DNA of 64,000 nt. Source: Ketobacter sp. MCCC 1A13808. GTDB lineage: Bacteria > Pseudomonadota > Gammaproteobacteria > Pseudomonadales > Ketobacteraceae. Made by a program: the position numbers and the translations under genes. Where the stretch lies: NCBI RefSeq assembly GCF_009746715.1, contig NZ_VRKW01000011.1, forward strand, positions 62,001-126,000. The letters are read 5' to 3'. Positions within the stretch are counted from its first letter, which is position 1. The number at the start of each line of letters is the position of its first letter. Below the pieces are notes generated by a model. The model saw only the letters and a list, made by a program, of their open reading frames with translations, made no database searches and was not told where the DNA came from. Positions 54,931 through 64,000 of the stretch are shown here, piece after piece.

Positions 54931-56433
54931 CTACGAATAGATATGATGTATGCCGGAGGGCGTGGGATCGATGGCTTCGGCGTTTAGCTGTTCCAATATG
55001 TGATCGAGCGTTTTTGAAATCCGGGCGGCATTTTTAACCATTGAGATTTTAGGCCAGGTGCTGCGCATTCCAACATCCGTTAAATTTTCAATTTCCCCCT
55101 CTTTGAATTCAAACAGCGCCTGCTTCCAGGTGAAATCGGATTGCTTCAGCAGAATGTTAATATCTCCCAGGTAATTCTGATCCAGCATACGGCTTAAATA
55201 GGCAATTTGAGCGGCAATCCGGCTACCCATCTCACCCCCGCGATCAAAAAAACGTTCGGACGTGATCAGGGATTCATTCAGTAGCCGAAACAAGGATTGC
55301 GATACCGTAGTGGGCAGCCCTTTGCTTTTGCGTAGCTTGGTATCCTTAACGAAAGGGAGGACAAACGGATTGATTAAACTAACAATAAAATGGTTAACAC
55401 CGTATAGGCGCATTAGTCGCTTAGCCGGTAAATCCCCGGACACCGATCCGTCGACCCAGCGTCGGGTGGCAAGATAAGGGCGCGGCTTGCCGTCGAAACC
55501 TTTCGCATACAATCGTTCAGGAGGGATTACGCCGGGGATGCTGGACGACGCAGAAACCGCAGATCGGATATACACGTTGGGCGATGTGATGGCGTTCATC
55601 AAGCGCGAGTTTTGGTGTTTTTCGGCTGCAGAAATGGAAATGTTAATATAGCGACCGGTGTGCTCGAAGGCTTCCTGGAATGTAATGTCCTTGGGAATGA
55701 CTTCATCCTGAAAGCGCTCCCTGGACGCACGTGCTTCGGCTGCGGTCAGCTTGCCAGTCAGTGAACCCAACAGGGGTGTGTTGCTGGTCTCGATATAACG
55801 CTTTTGTGAAAAATAGCCTGACTTTAACTCTTCATCAGTATGAATACCCAGTTGAGCTGAAACGATGGAGCCGGCACTGGCGCCGGAAATGACGTTCGGC
55901 AGCAGATCATGATCAATCAATTCCTGCACGACGCCATGGTGAAAATAAATCAGCCCGGCACCACCACTAAGTAGTAAAGCAGAACGGCCGTAACAATGAC
56001 TGGCACGGCGAAAAAAATCCAGCTTTTCGGCATGGGAGATTATTTTTTCCGGGCAATGGTAAATGTACATCAACGACTCTGAAATGGTTTCAACATAGTC
56101 GTCGATTAATTCTTTGGTACCGCACTTGGAGCGCATATACAGGATGGGTTGCCCCATGCCACCCATATTACCGTGCACGCCTTCGTTCAGTGCGTAGAGC
56201 AGCTCGCGGTAGGCGCCGTTGGCAAGGCATTGTCTGAGCAAAGTCAGGCGCGATTTTATTTCGGTGTAATCATAAAGCCGGGATTTATCAATCCGGCGCC
56301 AGTCTTCGGCCCCGGACAGCGCATCATGTTGTTGCGCCAGTTGCAGCCAGTCGCGGTAGCGTTTAACCGCGTCCATCTGCTTTTCCAGTTGTCGTAAATT
56401 CGATTTAGAGGACAAGATGCTCACTGCTTGCAT
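54931..56433 (-). CDS. DUF3336-patatin-like phospholipase
   Basis: The 500-residue protein has a DUF3336 N-terminal domain (about 1-140) and a patatin domain with oxyanion motif GGAG (157-160), nucleophile Ser186 in GASAG and a catalytic Asp in VDGSVSGD. Relatives include bacterial and yeast triacylglycerol lipases that act on storage lipid. No signal peptide is seen, so it is cytoplasmic. It is read in the same direction as the kinase genes but 170 bases upstream of them, so it probably has its own transcript. Confidence 0.9.
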   Translation of the reverse strand: MQAVSILSSKSNLRQLEKQMDAVKRYRDWLQLAQQHDALSGAEDWRRIDKSRLYDYTEIKSRLTLLRQCLANGAYRELLYALNEGVHGNMGGMGQPILYMRSKCGTKELIDDYVETISESLMYIYHCPEKIISHAEKLDFFRRASHCYGRSALLLSGGAGLIYFHHGVVQELIDHDLLPNVISGASAGSIVSAQLGIHTDEELKSGYFSQKRYIETSNTPLLGSLTGKLTAAEARASRERFQDEVIPKDITFQEAFEHTGRYINISISAAEKHQNSRLMNAITSPNVYIRSAVSASSSIPGVIPPERLYAKGFDGKPRPYLATRRWVDGSVSGDLPAKRLMRLYGVNHFIVSLINPFVLPFVKDTKLRKSKGLPTTVSQSLFRLLNESLITSERFFDRGGEMGSRIAAQIAYLSRMLDQNYLGDINILLKQSDFTWKQALFEFKEGEIENLTDVGMRSTWPKISMVKNAARISKTLDHILEQLNAEAIDPTPSGIHHIYS

Positions 56434-56582
56434 GATGATTACCCCGTGGTTGCGGCCAGGTCGTAGTGGTTTGCTTACGTTAGGTTATAACATGGGATTT
56501 TGAAAAGGCAGGGGTGAATAGTGTAAGCTTGCGTTTCTTTTTTACTCCCCAATATGAATTTTTTATTACCAATCACAATTTT

Positions 56583-57719
56583 ATGAATTGCAGACTGTTA
56601 ACGAACGCGGTTCTTTGCTGTTTTAGTACCGTTCTATGGGCCGCTGATGAACAAGATCCGGTACCTGTATTCAAAACGGAATCTTTTAGCCGCGAAACCG
56701 ATAAAATCCGGCAGATCCCGTTGCCGGCCATGGTCGCTGCTGACCCGGAATGGGATTGGCTTCGACTCGACTCCGGTGAATGGTTGAAAGGCGATTTGCG
56801 TGGCATGGAACGGGATGAGGTGGATTTTGATAGCGACGAACTGGGGGTGCTGTCCCTGGATTGGGATGATATTAAAGCCATTTATAGTCACCGGCCAATG
56901 TCGATCATGCTGAGTGACGGGTCCACGCTTGTGGGCATCATGCGCAGTAAAGGCGATAAGGTCACCATGATCGGGCCGGACCAGGAGCTGGAGCTGAGTG
57001 ATATTATCGGTGTCGCGGTGGGCATCCCTAAAGAGCGGGAATTATGGACCGGGAATGTGGCGGTGGGCATGAGCCTGCGTGGCGGCAATGTTGAGCAGAG
57101 TGATGTGGATGTATCCACCCGCTTTACTCGGCGTACGGCTCATAGCACGGTACGTTTGTCCTATGTGGGCAATTTTACCAAGACCAATGACATTGAAACC
57201 GCCAATGACCATCTTGCCGATGCCACTTATGACTATCGCCTGAATAAGGATTGGTTCTTACGCCCGTTCGGAATGGAATATTATCAGGACCCGTTTCAGA
57301 ATATTGATAGCCAGTGGAAATTCAGTGTCGGGGCCGGTTATTACATTATCGATAACAATGATATTTTGTGGACCGTTGCGGCGGGGCCGGGTTACCAGGA
57401 AACGCGCTACAATACCGTGCCCGCCGGTGACGATCTGGATAGTCATTCCGGTACCTTCCAAATCAGTTCAGAATATGATCAGGATTTGACCGATGATGTC
57501 GATTTGTATTGGCTCTACGAATTTACCGCCAGTAACGATGCAACCGGACGCGGCAAGCACCACGCCGAAGTCGCGCTGGATATCGATCTGATATCGGATA
57601 TCGATTTTCGCATCGCAGCCTATTTCGACCACATCGACCGGCCTCAGCCGGATGATGACGGGGTCATCCCGGACAACTCGGACTATCGGTTAACCGTGGG
57701 CTTAAACTACGATTTATGA
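56583..57719 (+). CDS. DUF481 outer-membrane protein
   Basis: ATG 56583 is preferred because it begins a signal peptide (MNCRLLTNAVLCCFSTVLWA); GTG 56514 with aggcaggg upstream is an alternative. The 378-residue product has an N-terminal soluble part of about 130 residues with LDSGEWLKGDLRGM and MLSDGSTLVGIM, then a beta-barrel DUF481 domain (YdiY-like) with ELWTGNVAVGMSLRGGN and final strand YRLTVGLNYDL. The function of this family is not known; some members respond to salt. Confidence 0.85.
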   Translation: MNCRLLTNAVLCCFSTVLWAADEQDPVPVFKTESFSRETDKIRQIPLPAMVAADPEWDWLRLDSGEWLKGDLRGMERDEVDFDSDELGVLSLDWDDIKAIYSHRPMSIMLSDGSTLVGIMRSKGDKVTMIGPDQELELSDIIGVAVGIPKERELWTGNVAVGMSLRGGNVEQSDVDVSTRFTRRTAHSTVRLSYVGNFTKTNDIETANDHLADATYDYRLNKDWFLRPFGMEYYQDPFQNIDSQWKFSVGAGYYIIDNNDILWTVAAGPGYQETRYNTVPAGDDLDSHSGTFQISSEYDQDLTDDVDLYWLYEFTASNDATGRGKHHAEVALDIDLISDIDFRIAAYFDHIDRPQPDDDGVIPDNSDYRLTVGLNYDL

Positions 57720-57844
57720 GCACGATATATAAATATGACATAGTACCGGCTCTGCTCATTAACTAGATCACCAGATTGTAGCCGCGGTTATGCTAAGATC
57801 GGGCAAAATCAATTGGGCGGTTATGAGCAAGGGAGTGTCGTCTG

Positions 57845-58609
57845 GTGGCACAGGGTATCGGTTTGTACGGCAAATTGCCGGGATACGGGGATTTTATCGA
57901 GCGCAATCTGCCTCAGACGTTTGTCAGGCCCTGGGATCAATGGCTGCAGCAAGTGATTGCCGGAAGTCGGCAGATGTTGGGCGAGCACTGGATGGACAGC
58001 TATCTGACCGCGCCTGTGTGGCGATTTGCCTTATCACCGGGGTGCGTTGACGATCTGGCCTGGCTCGGCATTGTACTACCCAGTGTGGATCGGGTCGGCC
58101 GATACTTCCCGCTTACCATCGCAGTACCCGCCACCGCCAGTACTCACGTTTCCCTGTCCATGCATTGCAATGGCGACTGGTTCCGGCATTTGCAGGAAAT
58201 CGGTATCGCCTGTCTTGAGAATTCCCCCTCAGTGGATGCGTTACTTGAGGTGCTGGCGCAATTGAATGCGCCCGTTACTCCGCTCTGGAATATTCAACCC
58301 CATCGCGGGCCCCTGGCAGGCCAGTGCCTGATGCTGAGCCCGAAACCGACCGCCACTGACGAAGAGACCGACCCTTCGCCGCAAAACGCGTCTTCAGCAC
58401 GCCCCCTCGATCTGAATCTGATGCAAAGTCTGAATTGGAATGAAGCACTGCTGCGGCAACAGCGTTCCAGCTATAGCCTGTGGTACGCCGCTGCAGGAGA
58501 GGACGGTAATGATGTGTTGTTATCCTGCAAAGGGTTGCCCCAAACTGCGGGATTCACCGCGATGCTGACCGGTCAGTGGCAGGAATACGGCTGGAACCTC
58601 GTAATTTAA
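57845..58609 (+). CDS. tagF: Type VI secretion accessory protein TagF
   Basis: The 254-residue product shows the TagF (DUF2094) start GLYGKLPGYGDFIERNLP and the later motif VDRVGRYFPLTIA. In Pseudomonas aeruginosa TagF restrains assembly of the type VI apparatus. It starts at GTG 57845 with aaggga upstream. clpV follows after 83 bases. No other type VI gene is in the window. Confidence 0.92.
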   Translation: MAQGIGLYGKLPGYGDFIERNLPQTFVRPWDQWLQQVIAGSRQMLGEHWMDSYLTAPVWRFALSPGCVDDLAWLGIVLPSVDRVGRYFPLTIAVPATASTHVSLSMHCNGDWFRHLQEIGIACLENSPSVDALLEVLAQLNAPVTPLWNIQPHRGPLAGQCLMLSPKPTATDEETDPSPQNASSARPLDLNLMQSLNWNEALLRQQRSSYSLWYAAAGEDGNDVLLSCKGLPQTAGFTAMLTGQWQEYGWNLVI

Positions 58610-58692
58610 CGTTGCGGTTGTCTATATGGTGAACTTAGCGGCGCTTTAGCCGCTAATACTCCCAATTCCGACTGTACGAGGGCCGCTGCGCA

Positions 58693-61398
58693 ATGATCAA
58701 TGTAAACCTGAAATCCCTGGTGGATAAGATGTCTCCAACGCTGCGGGATGCGTTGGAAGGGGCCGCGGGGCTCTGTATTGGTCGTAGCCATTACAACGTG
58801 GAAGTGGAGCACTGGCTGCTTAAGCTGCTGGAGGTGGTCGACTGTGATTTCGGGGCTTTGCTGGAACGCTACGAAATAGAGTCCAGCCGGGTGGCTGCAC
58901 AGCTTACCGACGCAGTGGAAAAATTTCAGACTGGCAGTGCCCGTCCGGCGGCACTGGCTCCGGCCATTGTCGATGCCAGTAAAAATGCCTGGATGATCAG
59001 CTCGGTGGATTTTGGTCACGGCAGGATCACCAGCGGCCATTTGTTGGTGGCGCTGATGCTGGATGAGCAATCGCGTCGTTCATTGCTGAACTCGGTTCCC
59101 GAGTTGTCCGGCATTGCCCCCGAGTCGTTGCGTGAAACCGCCAAGGTACTCATTGGAGGAACGGCAGAATCCGCTGAGGTCTTGCTGCAAAATGACGGCA
59201 GCTATCAATCGGGGAGCGGATTGCAATCGCCTTCCGGTCGCGATTCCAGCGGTCAACCTAGCCAGACCCCGGCGCTGGATAAATTTACCATTAATCTAAC
59301 GGAGCGGGCCCGTCAGGGCAAAATCGACGCGGTGCTGGGGCGTGACGAAGAAATCCGCCAGTGCATTGATATTCTTACCCGCCGGCGCCAGAACAATCCG
59401 ATTTTTACCGGCGAAGCGGGCGTCGGCAAAACAGCAGTAGTGGAAGGCTTTGCGCTGCGGATTGCCCTGGGCGATGTGCCTGAGCCATTAAAAAATGCGG
59501 AGGTTCACACGCTAGACCTGGGGTTGTTGCAAGCCGGTGCCAGTGTCAAAGGAGAATTCGAAAACCGTCTCAAATCCGTTATAGAAGAAGTTAAAAGCGC
59601 CGCCAAACCCATCATTATGTTTATAGATGAAGCACACACGATGATCGGAGCCGGTGGTAGCGAGGGCCAGGGTGATGCCGCTAATTTACTCAAGCCGGCC
59701 CTGGCGCGCGGCGAGCTGCGCACCATTGCTGCCACCACCTGGGCGGAATACAAAAAATATTTTGAACGTGACCCGGCCTTGACCCGCCGCTTTCAGGTAG
59801 TAAAAGTTGAAGAGCCGGATGAAGACAAAGCCATTAATATGATGCGTGGCATTTCTTCGCTGCTGCAGGATCACCACCAAGTGCGCATTCTGGATGAAGC
59901 GATCGAAGCGTCAGTCAAATTATCCCACCGCTATATTCCCGGTCGGCAACTGCCGGACAAATCCGTTAGCCTGCTTGATACAGCCTGTGCCCGCGTGGCG
60001 CTAAGCCTGACTACTACGCCTTCGGCGATTGAAGATTGTCGTCGTCGGATGCAACAGAACAGCGCCAACCTGGCCATGCTGGAAAAAGAAAACGCCGCCA
60101 CCGGAGTGCATGAAGAGCGTATAACCGCTTTACAGACAGAACAGCAAAGCCTGGCGGATCAACTGGTGGAGTTTGAAGATCAGTGGCAGCGTGAAAAGGA
60201 AACCATTACAGAAATCCGGCAGCTTCGTGGTCGGATAGAAACGGATTTTCTGAAACGCCAGCAAACCAAAGAGGATGCTGACAGTCTTCAATCAGACCCT
60301 GGGCAGGGGGCGGAATTGAAATACCAGCTCGCGGAACTGAATGCGAGATTGTCCGACATTCAGGGCCCTCGTGCGCTGATGCAGGCGGATGTGGATGCCC
60401 AGGCTATAGCCGAAGTGGTTGCCAACTGGACCGGAATTCCGGTGGGCAAAATGGTAGGTGATGAAATTCAGGGTGTGCTTACTATTCAACAGCGACTGGC
60501 AGAAAGGGTGATTGGCCAGGACCATGCACTGGATGCAGTGGCGCAAGCCATTCGCACGTCCCGCGCGGGATTAACGGACCCGCGCAAACCAATCGGGGTA
60601 TTTCTGTTTGTCGGCACCAGCGGTGTCGGTAAAACGGAAACCGCACTGGCATTGGCGGATTTGCTGTATGGAGGTGAGCAGAACATGACGACAATTAATA
60701 TGTCGGAATTTAAAGAAGAACATAAAGTCTCGATGTTGCTGGGCTCCCCTCCGGGGTATGTGGGTTTCGGCGAAGGGGGGGTGCTGACCGAAGCGGCCCG
60801 TCGCAAACCCTATTCCATTATTCTGCTGGATGAAATGGAAAAGGCGCATCCCGGCGTGCAGGATATATTCTACAACCTGTTTGATAAGGGCAGCATTAAA
60901 GACGGAGAGGGCCGTGATATTGATTTTAAGAATACCATCATCATCATGACGTCCAATGCCGGTGAAGACGCGATACGTGCACTGTATACACAAAGCGAAC
61001 AACGCCCCGAGCCGGAAGCGTTGCTGCAAAATATCCGCCCACAGCTGCTTAACCACTTTAAACCGGCGTTTATTGGACGCACCACGTTAGTCGCCTATAA
61101 CCCCCTTGACGACGAGGATATGACGAAGATCGCCGCCATCAATATGAGCCGGATCGAGAAGCGCGTGCGCAGTCACTACGCCGCACGGTTCAGCTACGAC
61201 GACGCCGTGTTAACGCACATTGTTGCGCGCTGCCAGGAAGCGGAAACGGGTGCCCGTAATATTGAAAATATCCTCAATAAATCCATGCTGCCTGCGCTGG
61301 CAAGCGAGTGCTTACAACGCATGGCGAACGAGGAAAGCATCAGCCACATCCATGTGGGTCTGGCTGAGCATGGTGAGTTTGTTTATCACCTCAGTTAG
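58693..61398 (+). CDS. tssH: Type VI secretion ATPase ClpV
   Basis: The 901-residue AAA+ protein recycles contracted TssB/TssC sheaths. It has Clp N-terminal repeats (about 10-160), two ATPase domains with Walker [14 protein letters not shown] and [13 protein letters not shown], Walker [11 protein letters not shown] and [13 protein letters not shown], and a middle-domain coiled coil (about 430-530). Length and pattern match ClpV1 rather than ClpB. With tagF it forms an isolated type VI pair; core genes must lie elsewhere if the system works. Confidence 0.94.
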   Translation: MINVNLKSLVDKMSPTLRDALEGAAGLCIGRSHYNVEVEHWLLKLLEVVDCDFGALLERYEIESSRVAAQLTDAVEKFQTGSARPAALAPAIVDASKNAWMISSVDFGHGRITSGHLLVALMLDEQSRRSLLNSVPELSGIAPESLRETAKVLIGGTAESAEVLLQNDGSYQSGSGLQSPSGRDSSGQPSQTPALDKFTINLTERARQGKIDAVLGRDEEIRQCIDILTRRRQNNPIFTGEAGVGKTAVVEGFALRIALGDVPEPLKNAEVHTLDLGLLQAGASVKGEFENRLKSVIEEVKSAAKPIIMFIDEAHTMIGAGGSEGQGDAANLLKPALARGELRTIAATTWAEYKKYFERDPALTRRFQVVKVEEPDEDKAINMMRGISSLLQDHHQVRILDEAIEASVKLSHRYIPGRQLPDKSVSLLDTACARVALSLTTTPSAIEDCRRRMQQNSANLAMLEKENAATGVHEERITALQTEQQSLADQLVEFEDQWQREKETITEIRQLRGRIETDFLKRQQTKEDADSLQSDPGQGAELKYQLAELNARLSDIQGPRALMQADVDAQAIAEVVANWTGIPVGKMVGDEIQGVLTIQQRLAERVIGQDHALDAVAQAIRTSRAGLTDPRKPIGVFLFVGTSGVGKTETALALADLLYGGEQNMTTINMSEFKEEHKVSMLLGSPPGYVGFGEGGVLTEAARRKPYSIILLDEMEKAHPGVQDIFYNLFDKGSIKDGEGRDIDFKNTIIIMTSNAGEDAIRALYTQSEQRPEPEALLQNIRPQLLNHFKPAFIGRTTLVAYNPLDDEDMTKIAAINMSRIEKRVRSHYAARFSYDDAVLTHIVARCQEAETGARNIENILNKSMLPALASECLQRMANEESISHIHVGLAEHGEFVYHLS

Positions 61399-61418
61399 TG
61401 AACCGGAAGCCAACCAGG

Positions 61419-62693
61419 TCAGGCTGCGTCGTCTCTGGCATGGGACTGAGTGTCGGTTCCATCCCATTCTTCCTGCTCCTCTTCAGGAAGCATTTCAAGC
61501 ACCGTAGGTGTTGTGCGTACCATGGGCACAAAGTGGGTGGTGTGGTCTTCCGGAGGGTCTTCGGTTAAACGCAGTTTGGTGACGGTGAAAATCAGCAGCA
61601 CAGTCTGCATTACAGCAAAAAACAGCGGTAATGCCTGAGGTCCGAGTATGCCCATAAACTGCCCTGCCAATGCCGGGCCGATTGCCGCCCCCAGGCCGTG
61701 CATTAACAGCAAGCCGCTGCTGCCGGAGATAATATGAGTGGGATCCAGATGATCGGTCAGGTGGGCCACGGTAATGGGATAGATCACGAAGGCCAGGCTG
61801 CCATAGATCCCGATGGCCAATAAGACCCACTGCCCACTCATGGACAGCGCGGCTAAAAGCAATGCCGCCAGTGCTGCTGCTCCACATACGCCGGCTAACA
61901 CTTTGCGCCGGTCGTGGGTATCGGAATAGCGACCAACCGGATACTGCAACAACGCGCCGCCGATGATTCCGCAGCTCATAAAAGTAGCGATCCCGGCCGA
62001 ATCCAGCCCAATCTGATGTGCGTAAACTGCGGACAACCCCCAAAATGCTCCCATTGCGATACCGGACAACAAAGAACCTGCCATGGCGACCGGCGCGGCT
62101 TTGTAAAGGGCTTTGAAAGGCACTTTATGTACCACGGTGACATGGGGTTGTGACATGCGGGTCCAGGTCACCGGTAACAGGCTAAAGCTGACCAGAATGG
62201 CCGACAGTGCAAACAGGGTAAAGGTCTCGGCGGAACCCAGCCGGATTAACTGTTGGGCGAGTGCCAGTGCCACCAGATTCACTACCATATAAATGGCAAA
62301 AACCCGGCCCCGTTGGGCTGCGGGGGTCTGTTCGTTGAGCCAGCTTTCAATCACGGTATACAACACCACAAGCGAGATGCCGGTGATGATGCGCAGAAAA
62401 ATCCAGGCAATCGGATCAACAAACAGGGCGTGTAACAGCACCGAGCCACAGCCGATGCTGGCACAGAAAGCAAAAGTACGGATATGACCAATACGTTGAA
62501 TCAGCGGTAGTGCGACAAAGGTGCCAATGAAGAAACCGACAAAATAGCCGGACATAATAAAGCCCATGCCGCTGTCGCTATACCCTTCCAGTCCGCCGCG
62601 GATTGCCAGCAGCGTGTTTAACAAACCTGAGCCCAACAGGAGAAGAGCGACACCAAAAAGCAAGGCACCGACGGGGAGAATGAGGGGAAGCAA
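61419..62693 (-). CDS. MFS transporter of the YcaD type
   Basis: The 424-residue protein has 12 membrane segments and the MFS family motifs (GYFVGFFIGTFVALPLIQRIG at the loop 2-3 position and GRYSDTHDRRKVL at loop 8-9). Its N-terminal pattern resembles YcaD-type transporters of unknown substrate. A C-terminal cytoplasmic tail is rich in Glu. It is convergent with clpV, with only 20 bases between the stops. Confidence 0.87.
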   Translation of the reverse strand: MLPLILPVGALLFGVALLLLGSGLLNTLLAIRGGLEGYSDSGMGFIMSGYFVGFFIGTFVALPLIQRIGHIRTFAFCASIGCGSVLLHALFVDPIAWIFLRIITGISLVVLYTVIESWLNEQTPAAQRGRVFAIYMVVNLVALALAQQLIRLGSAETFTLFALSAILVSFSLLPVTWTRMSQPHVTVVHKVPFKALYKAAPVAMAGSLLSGIAMGAFWGLSAVYAHQIGLDSAGIATFMSCGIIGGALLQYPVGRYSDTHDRRKVLAGVCGAAALAALLLAALSMSGQWVLLAIGIYGSLAFVIYPITVAHLTDHLDPTHIISGSSGLLLMHGLGAAIGPALAGQFMGILGPQALPLFFAVMQTVLLIFTVTKLRLTEDPPEDHTTHFVPMVRTTPTVLEMLPEEEQEEWDGTDTQSHARDDAA

Positions 62694-62990
62694 GGGGGAT
62701 TCCTCCTTTCAACTGCTCGTAAATAAAATCGCGGTCATTGAAGTATATGCAATAACCGCGTACTGCACGGATTATCTTGGTTATCCAGACGGGTCCGTAC
62801 GAGAGGGTGATTGAGGAGTGCACCGGAACGCATTAGAGTGCACAATGGGCGATACTAACATAGCCCGCTCAACACTTCAGCGCCTTGATTGGTGGTTACA
62901 GTCGCCATTTGGGTTTAGTCACCTATTATCAATAGTTCATAGGTTTAAAAATGCAATGGGCTACTCAGTCGATAAGGGAGCGTATATCTA

Positions 62991-63485
62991 ATGACGACTA
63001 AATACGAAACACCACAATCAGAACTGGTAGATGAACTCAGTGGAAGCGGGGAGCTGGCCAGCCGTTGGGCGCGCCTGGGAGCGTCACTGATCGATACCGT
63101 GATTATGCTCATACTGGCTTCACCGATAATGGTCCTGACCGGGACATTCAGTGCCGAAAACCTGGAATCCGGTGGCAATTACATTGCTAGCCTAATGTTG
63201 GGGCTGGTTTTTATCGGGATATTTTTTCTGATTAACTATCGCTTTCTGACCCGCGACGGTCAGACCATCGGTAAGAAAGCCCTCAGTATCCGCATTGTCG
63301 ATCTGGATGGACAGATCCCGGATTTCAAGAGCAATCTGATACCGCGTTATGCTGTGTACATGTTGCCGGGACAGATTCCCTTAATTGGCCAGCTGTTCTC
63401 CTTTATCAATGTGTGTTTTATCTTCCGTGCGGACAAACGCTGCATTCATGATTTGGCAGGAAAAACCCGGGTGGTGAAGTGCTAA
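62991..63485 (+). CDS. RDD family membrane protein
   Basis: The 164-residue protein carries the RDD signature (ASRWARLGASLIDTVI, with Arg and Asp at the expected places) and three to four membrane segments; the second conserved block is RDGQTIGKKALSIRIVD. Role unknown in this family; some members affect salt tolerance. The ATG has aaggga upstream. It stands alone between a 297-base gap and the ABC transporter gene. Confidence 0.88.
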   Translation: MTTKYETPQSELVDELSGSGELASRWARLGASLIDTVIMLILASPIMVLTGTFSAENLESGGNYIASLMLGLVFIGIFFLINYRFLTRDGQTIGKKALSIRIVDLDGQIPDFKSNLIPRYAVYMLPGQIPLIGQLFSFINVCFIFRADKRCIHDLAGKTRVVKC

Positions 63486-63512
63486 GGGTTCTCCGGGGCT
63501 GAGTCGCTCGGA

Positions 63513-63538
63513 CTGTGCTGTTCCTCAGCACGGCTTTT
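63513..63538 (+). terminator. Possible terminator after the RDD gene
   Basis: Stem ctgtgctg/cagcacgg with one wobble, five-base loop and a short T4 run that begins after two further bases. It is weaker than the other terminators in the window. Confidence 0.4.
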
Positions 63539-63651
63539 ACCGTTACGGAGATCCCCTCAATCATATTTTGCAGCCGATGCCGCACCTGAACCAAACGCGT
63601 TGTTCCTGTATTATCTGGGCCTAATCTTTGGCTTCGGGAAACACCATCACC

Positions 63652-64000
63652 ATGCTGTCTTTGTTCGAGCGAATCATTCGCCCATTTCCGTCCGCTACTC
63701 CTGACACCCCGCCGGCCGGGTTGTTCCGGTTTATTCTCCACTACAGTAAAGGGATGCACTGGCCCCTGCTGGCCATGTCCATCCTGACCGCGATTAACGC
63801 TTTTCTGGAAGTGCAACTGTTCAATTTTCTGGGCCAACTGGTGGATTGGCTTAGCGCCCACGATCGTTCTACGTTTCTGCAACAGGAAAGCGGACAATTA
63901 ATTTTGATGGCCGTGGTGTTACTGGTAATCATGCCGTTGGTGACGTTATTACATTCCACCATCGTACACCAGACGCTGCTGGGCAATTTCCCCATGAAGA
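63652..64000 (+). CDS. ABC transporter (membrane domain plus presumably ATPase), cut by the window end
   Basis: The frame from ATG 63652 stays open to the last base. The visible 116 residues have an N-terminal cytoplasmic segment (MLSLFERIIRPFP), a first membrane helix (LLAMSILTAINAFLEVQLFNF) split around Leu/Ile, a second (LMAVVLLVIMPLVTLL) and the family start HQTLLGNFPMK typical of half-size ABC exporters with fused ATPase domain. Substrate cannot be read. The ATPase part is outside the window. Confidence 0.75.
   Translation, partial: MLSLFERIIRPFPSATPDTPPAGLFRFILHYSKGMHWPLLAMSILTAINAFLEVQLFNFLGQLVDWLSAHDRSTFLQQESGQLILMAVVLLVIMPLVTLLHSTIVHQTLLGNFPMK

Overview
The window looks like a chromosomal segment from a marine-type gammaproteobacterium. 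The evidence is the glmU-glmS pair, a CopA/CopB/DUF411/P-type ATPase copper operon, an MHYT hybrid kinase, a DUF3336 patatin, a type VI secretion ClpV/TagF pair and an OmpA/TolC-era Gram-negative envelope gene set. Genus cannot be assigned from the sequence alone. There are no tRNA or rRNA genes, CRISPR arrays, transposases or integrases that I can see.

Layout. (1) 1-2893: 3' part of glmU and complete glmS (UDP-GlcNAc supply), with a conserved attTn7 sequence at the glmS 3' end. (2) About 3.6-42.3 kb: a large exopolysaccharide locus. It encodes export and chain-length proteins (outer-membrane polysaccharide export protein, Wzz-like protein, unusual BY-kinase-like ATPase), a Wzx flippase, a Wzy-like polymerase, three glycosyltransferases, four different sulfotransferases, three secreted putative glycoside hydrolases (GHL15-like, beta-helix GH28/GH49-like lipoprotein, GH51/GH79-like), a secreted sulfatase, three very large CRTAC1-like (FG-GAP/VCBS plus ASPIC/UnbV) secreted proteins, an outer-membrane beta-barrel and one unknown secreted protein. 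I infer that the product is a sulfated exopolysaccharide that is polymerised by a Wzx/Wzy route and remodelled outside the cell. No initiating phosphoglycosyl transferase is present in the window. (3) 42.3-44.0 kb: a K+/H+ antiporter. (4) 44.2-50.4 kb: copper-resistance operon. (5) 50.4-54.8 kb: MHYT-PAS hybrid histidine kinase and an HD-GYP response regulator. (6) 54.9-64.0 kb: patatin-like lipase, DUF481 protein, tagF-clpV, MFS transporter, RDD protein and the start of an ABC transporter.

The most unusual content is a cysteine-framed module of about 127-141 residues (CGxP start, WKDC, DGF, CF, final C) that I do not recognise as a named family. It occurs 11 times in four secreted proteins of the exopolysaccharide locus: once at the end of the GHL15-like hydrolase, four times alternating with Calx-beta domains in one CRTAC1-like protein, three times in another, and three times in front of the sulfatase domain. 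Its restriction to secreted proteins of this one locus suggests a matrix- or polysaccharide-binding role, but this is inference. Four sulfotransferases facing one module-bearing sulfatase suggest a write-and-edit system for sulfation of the polymer.
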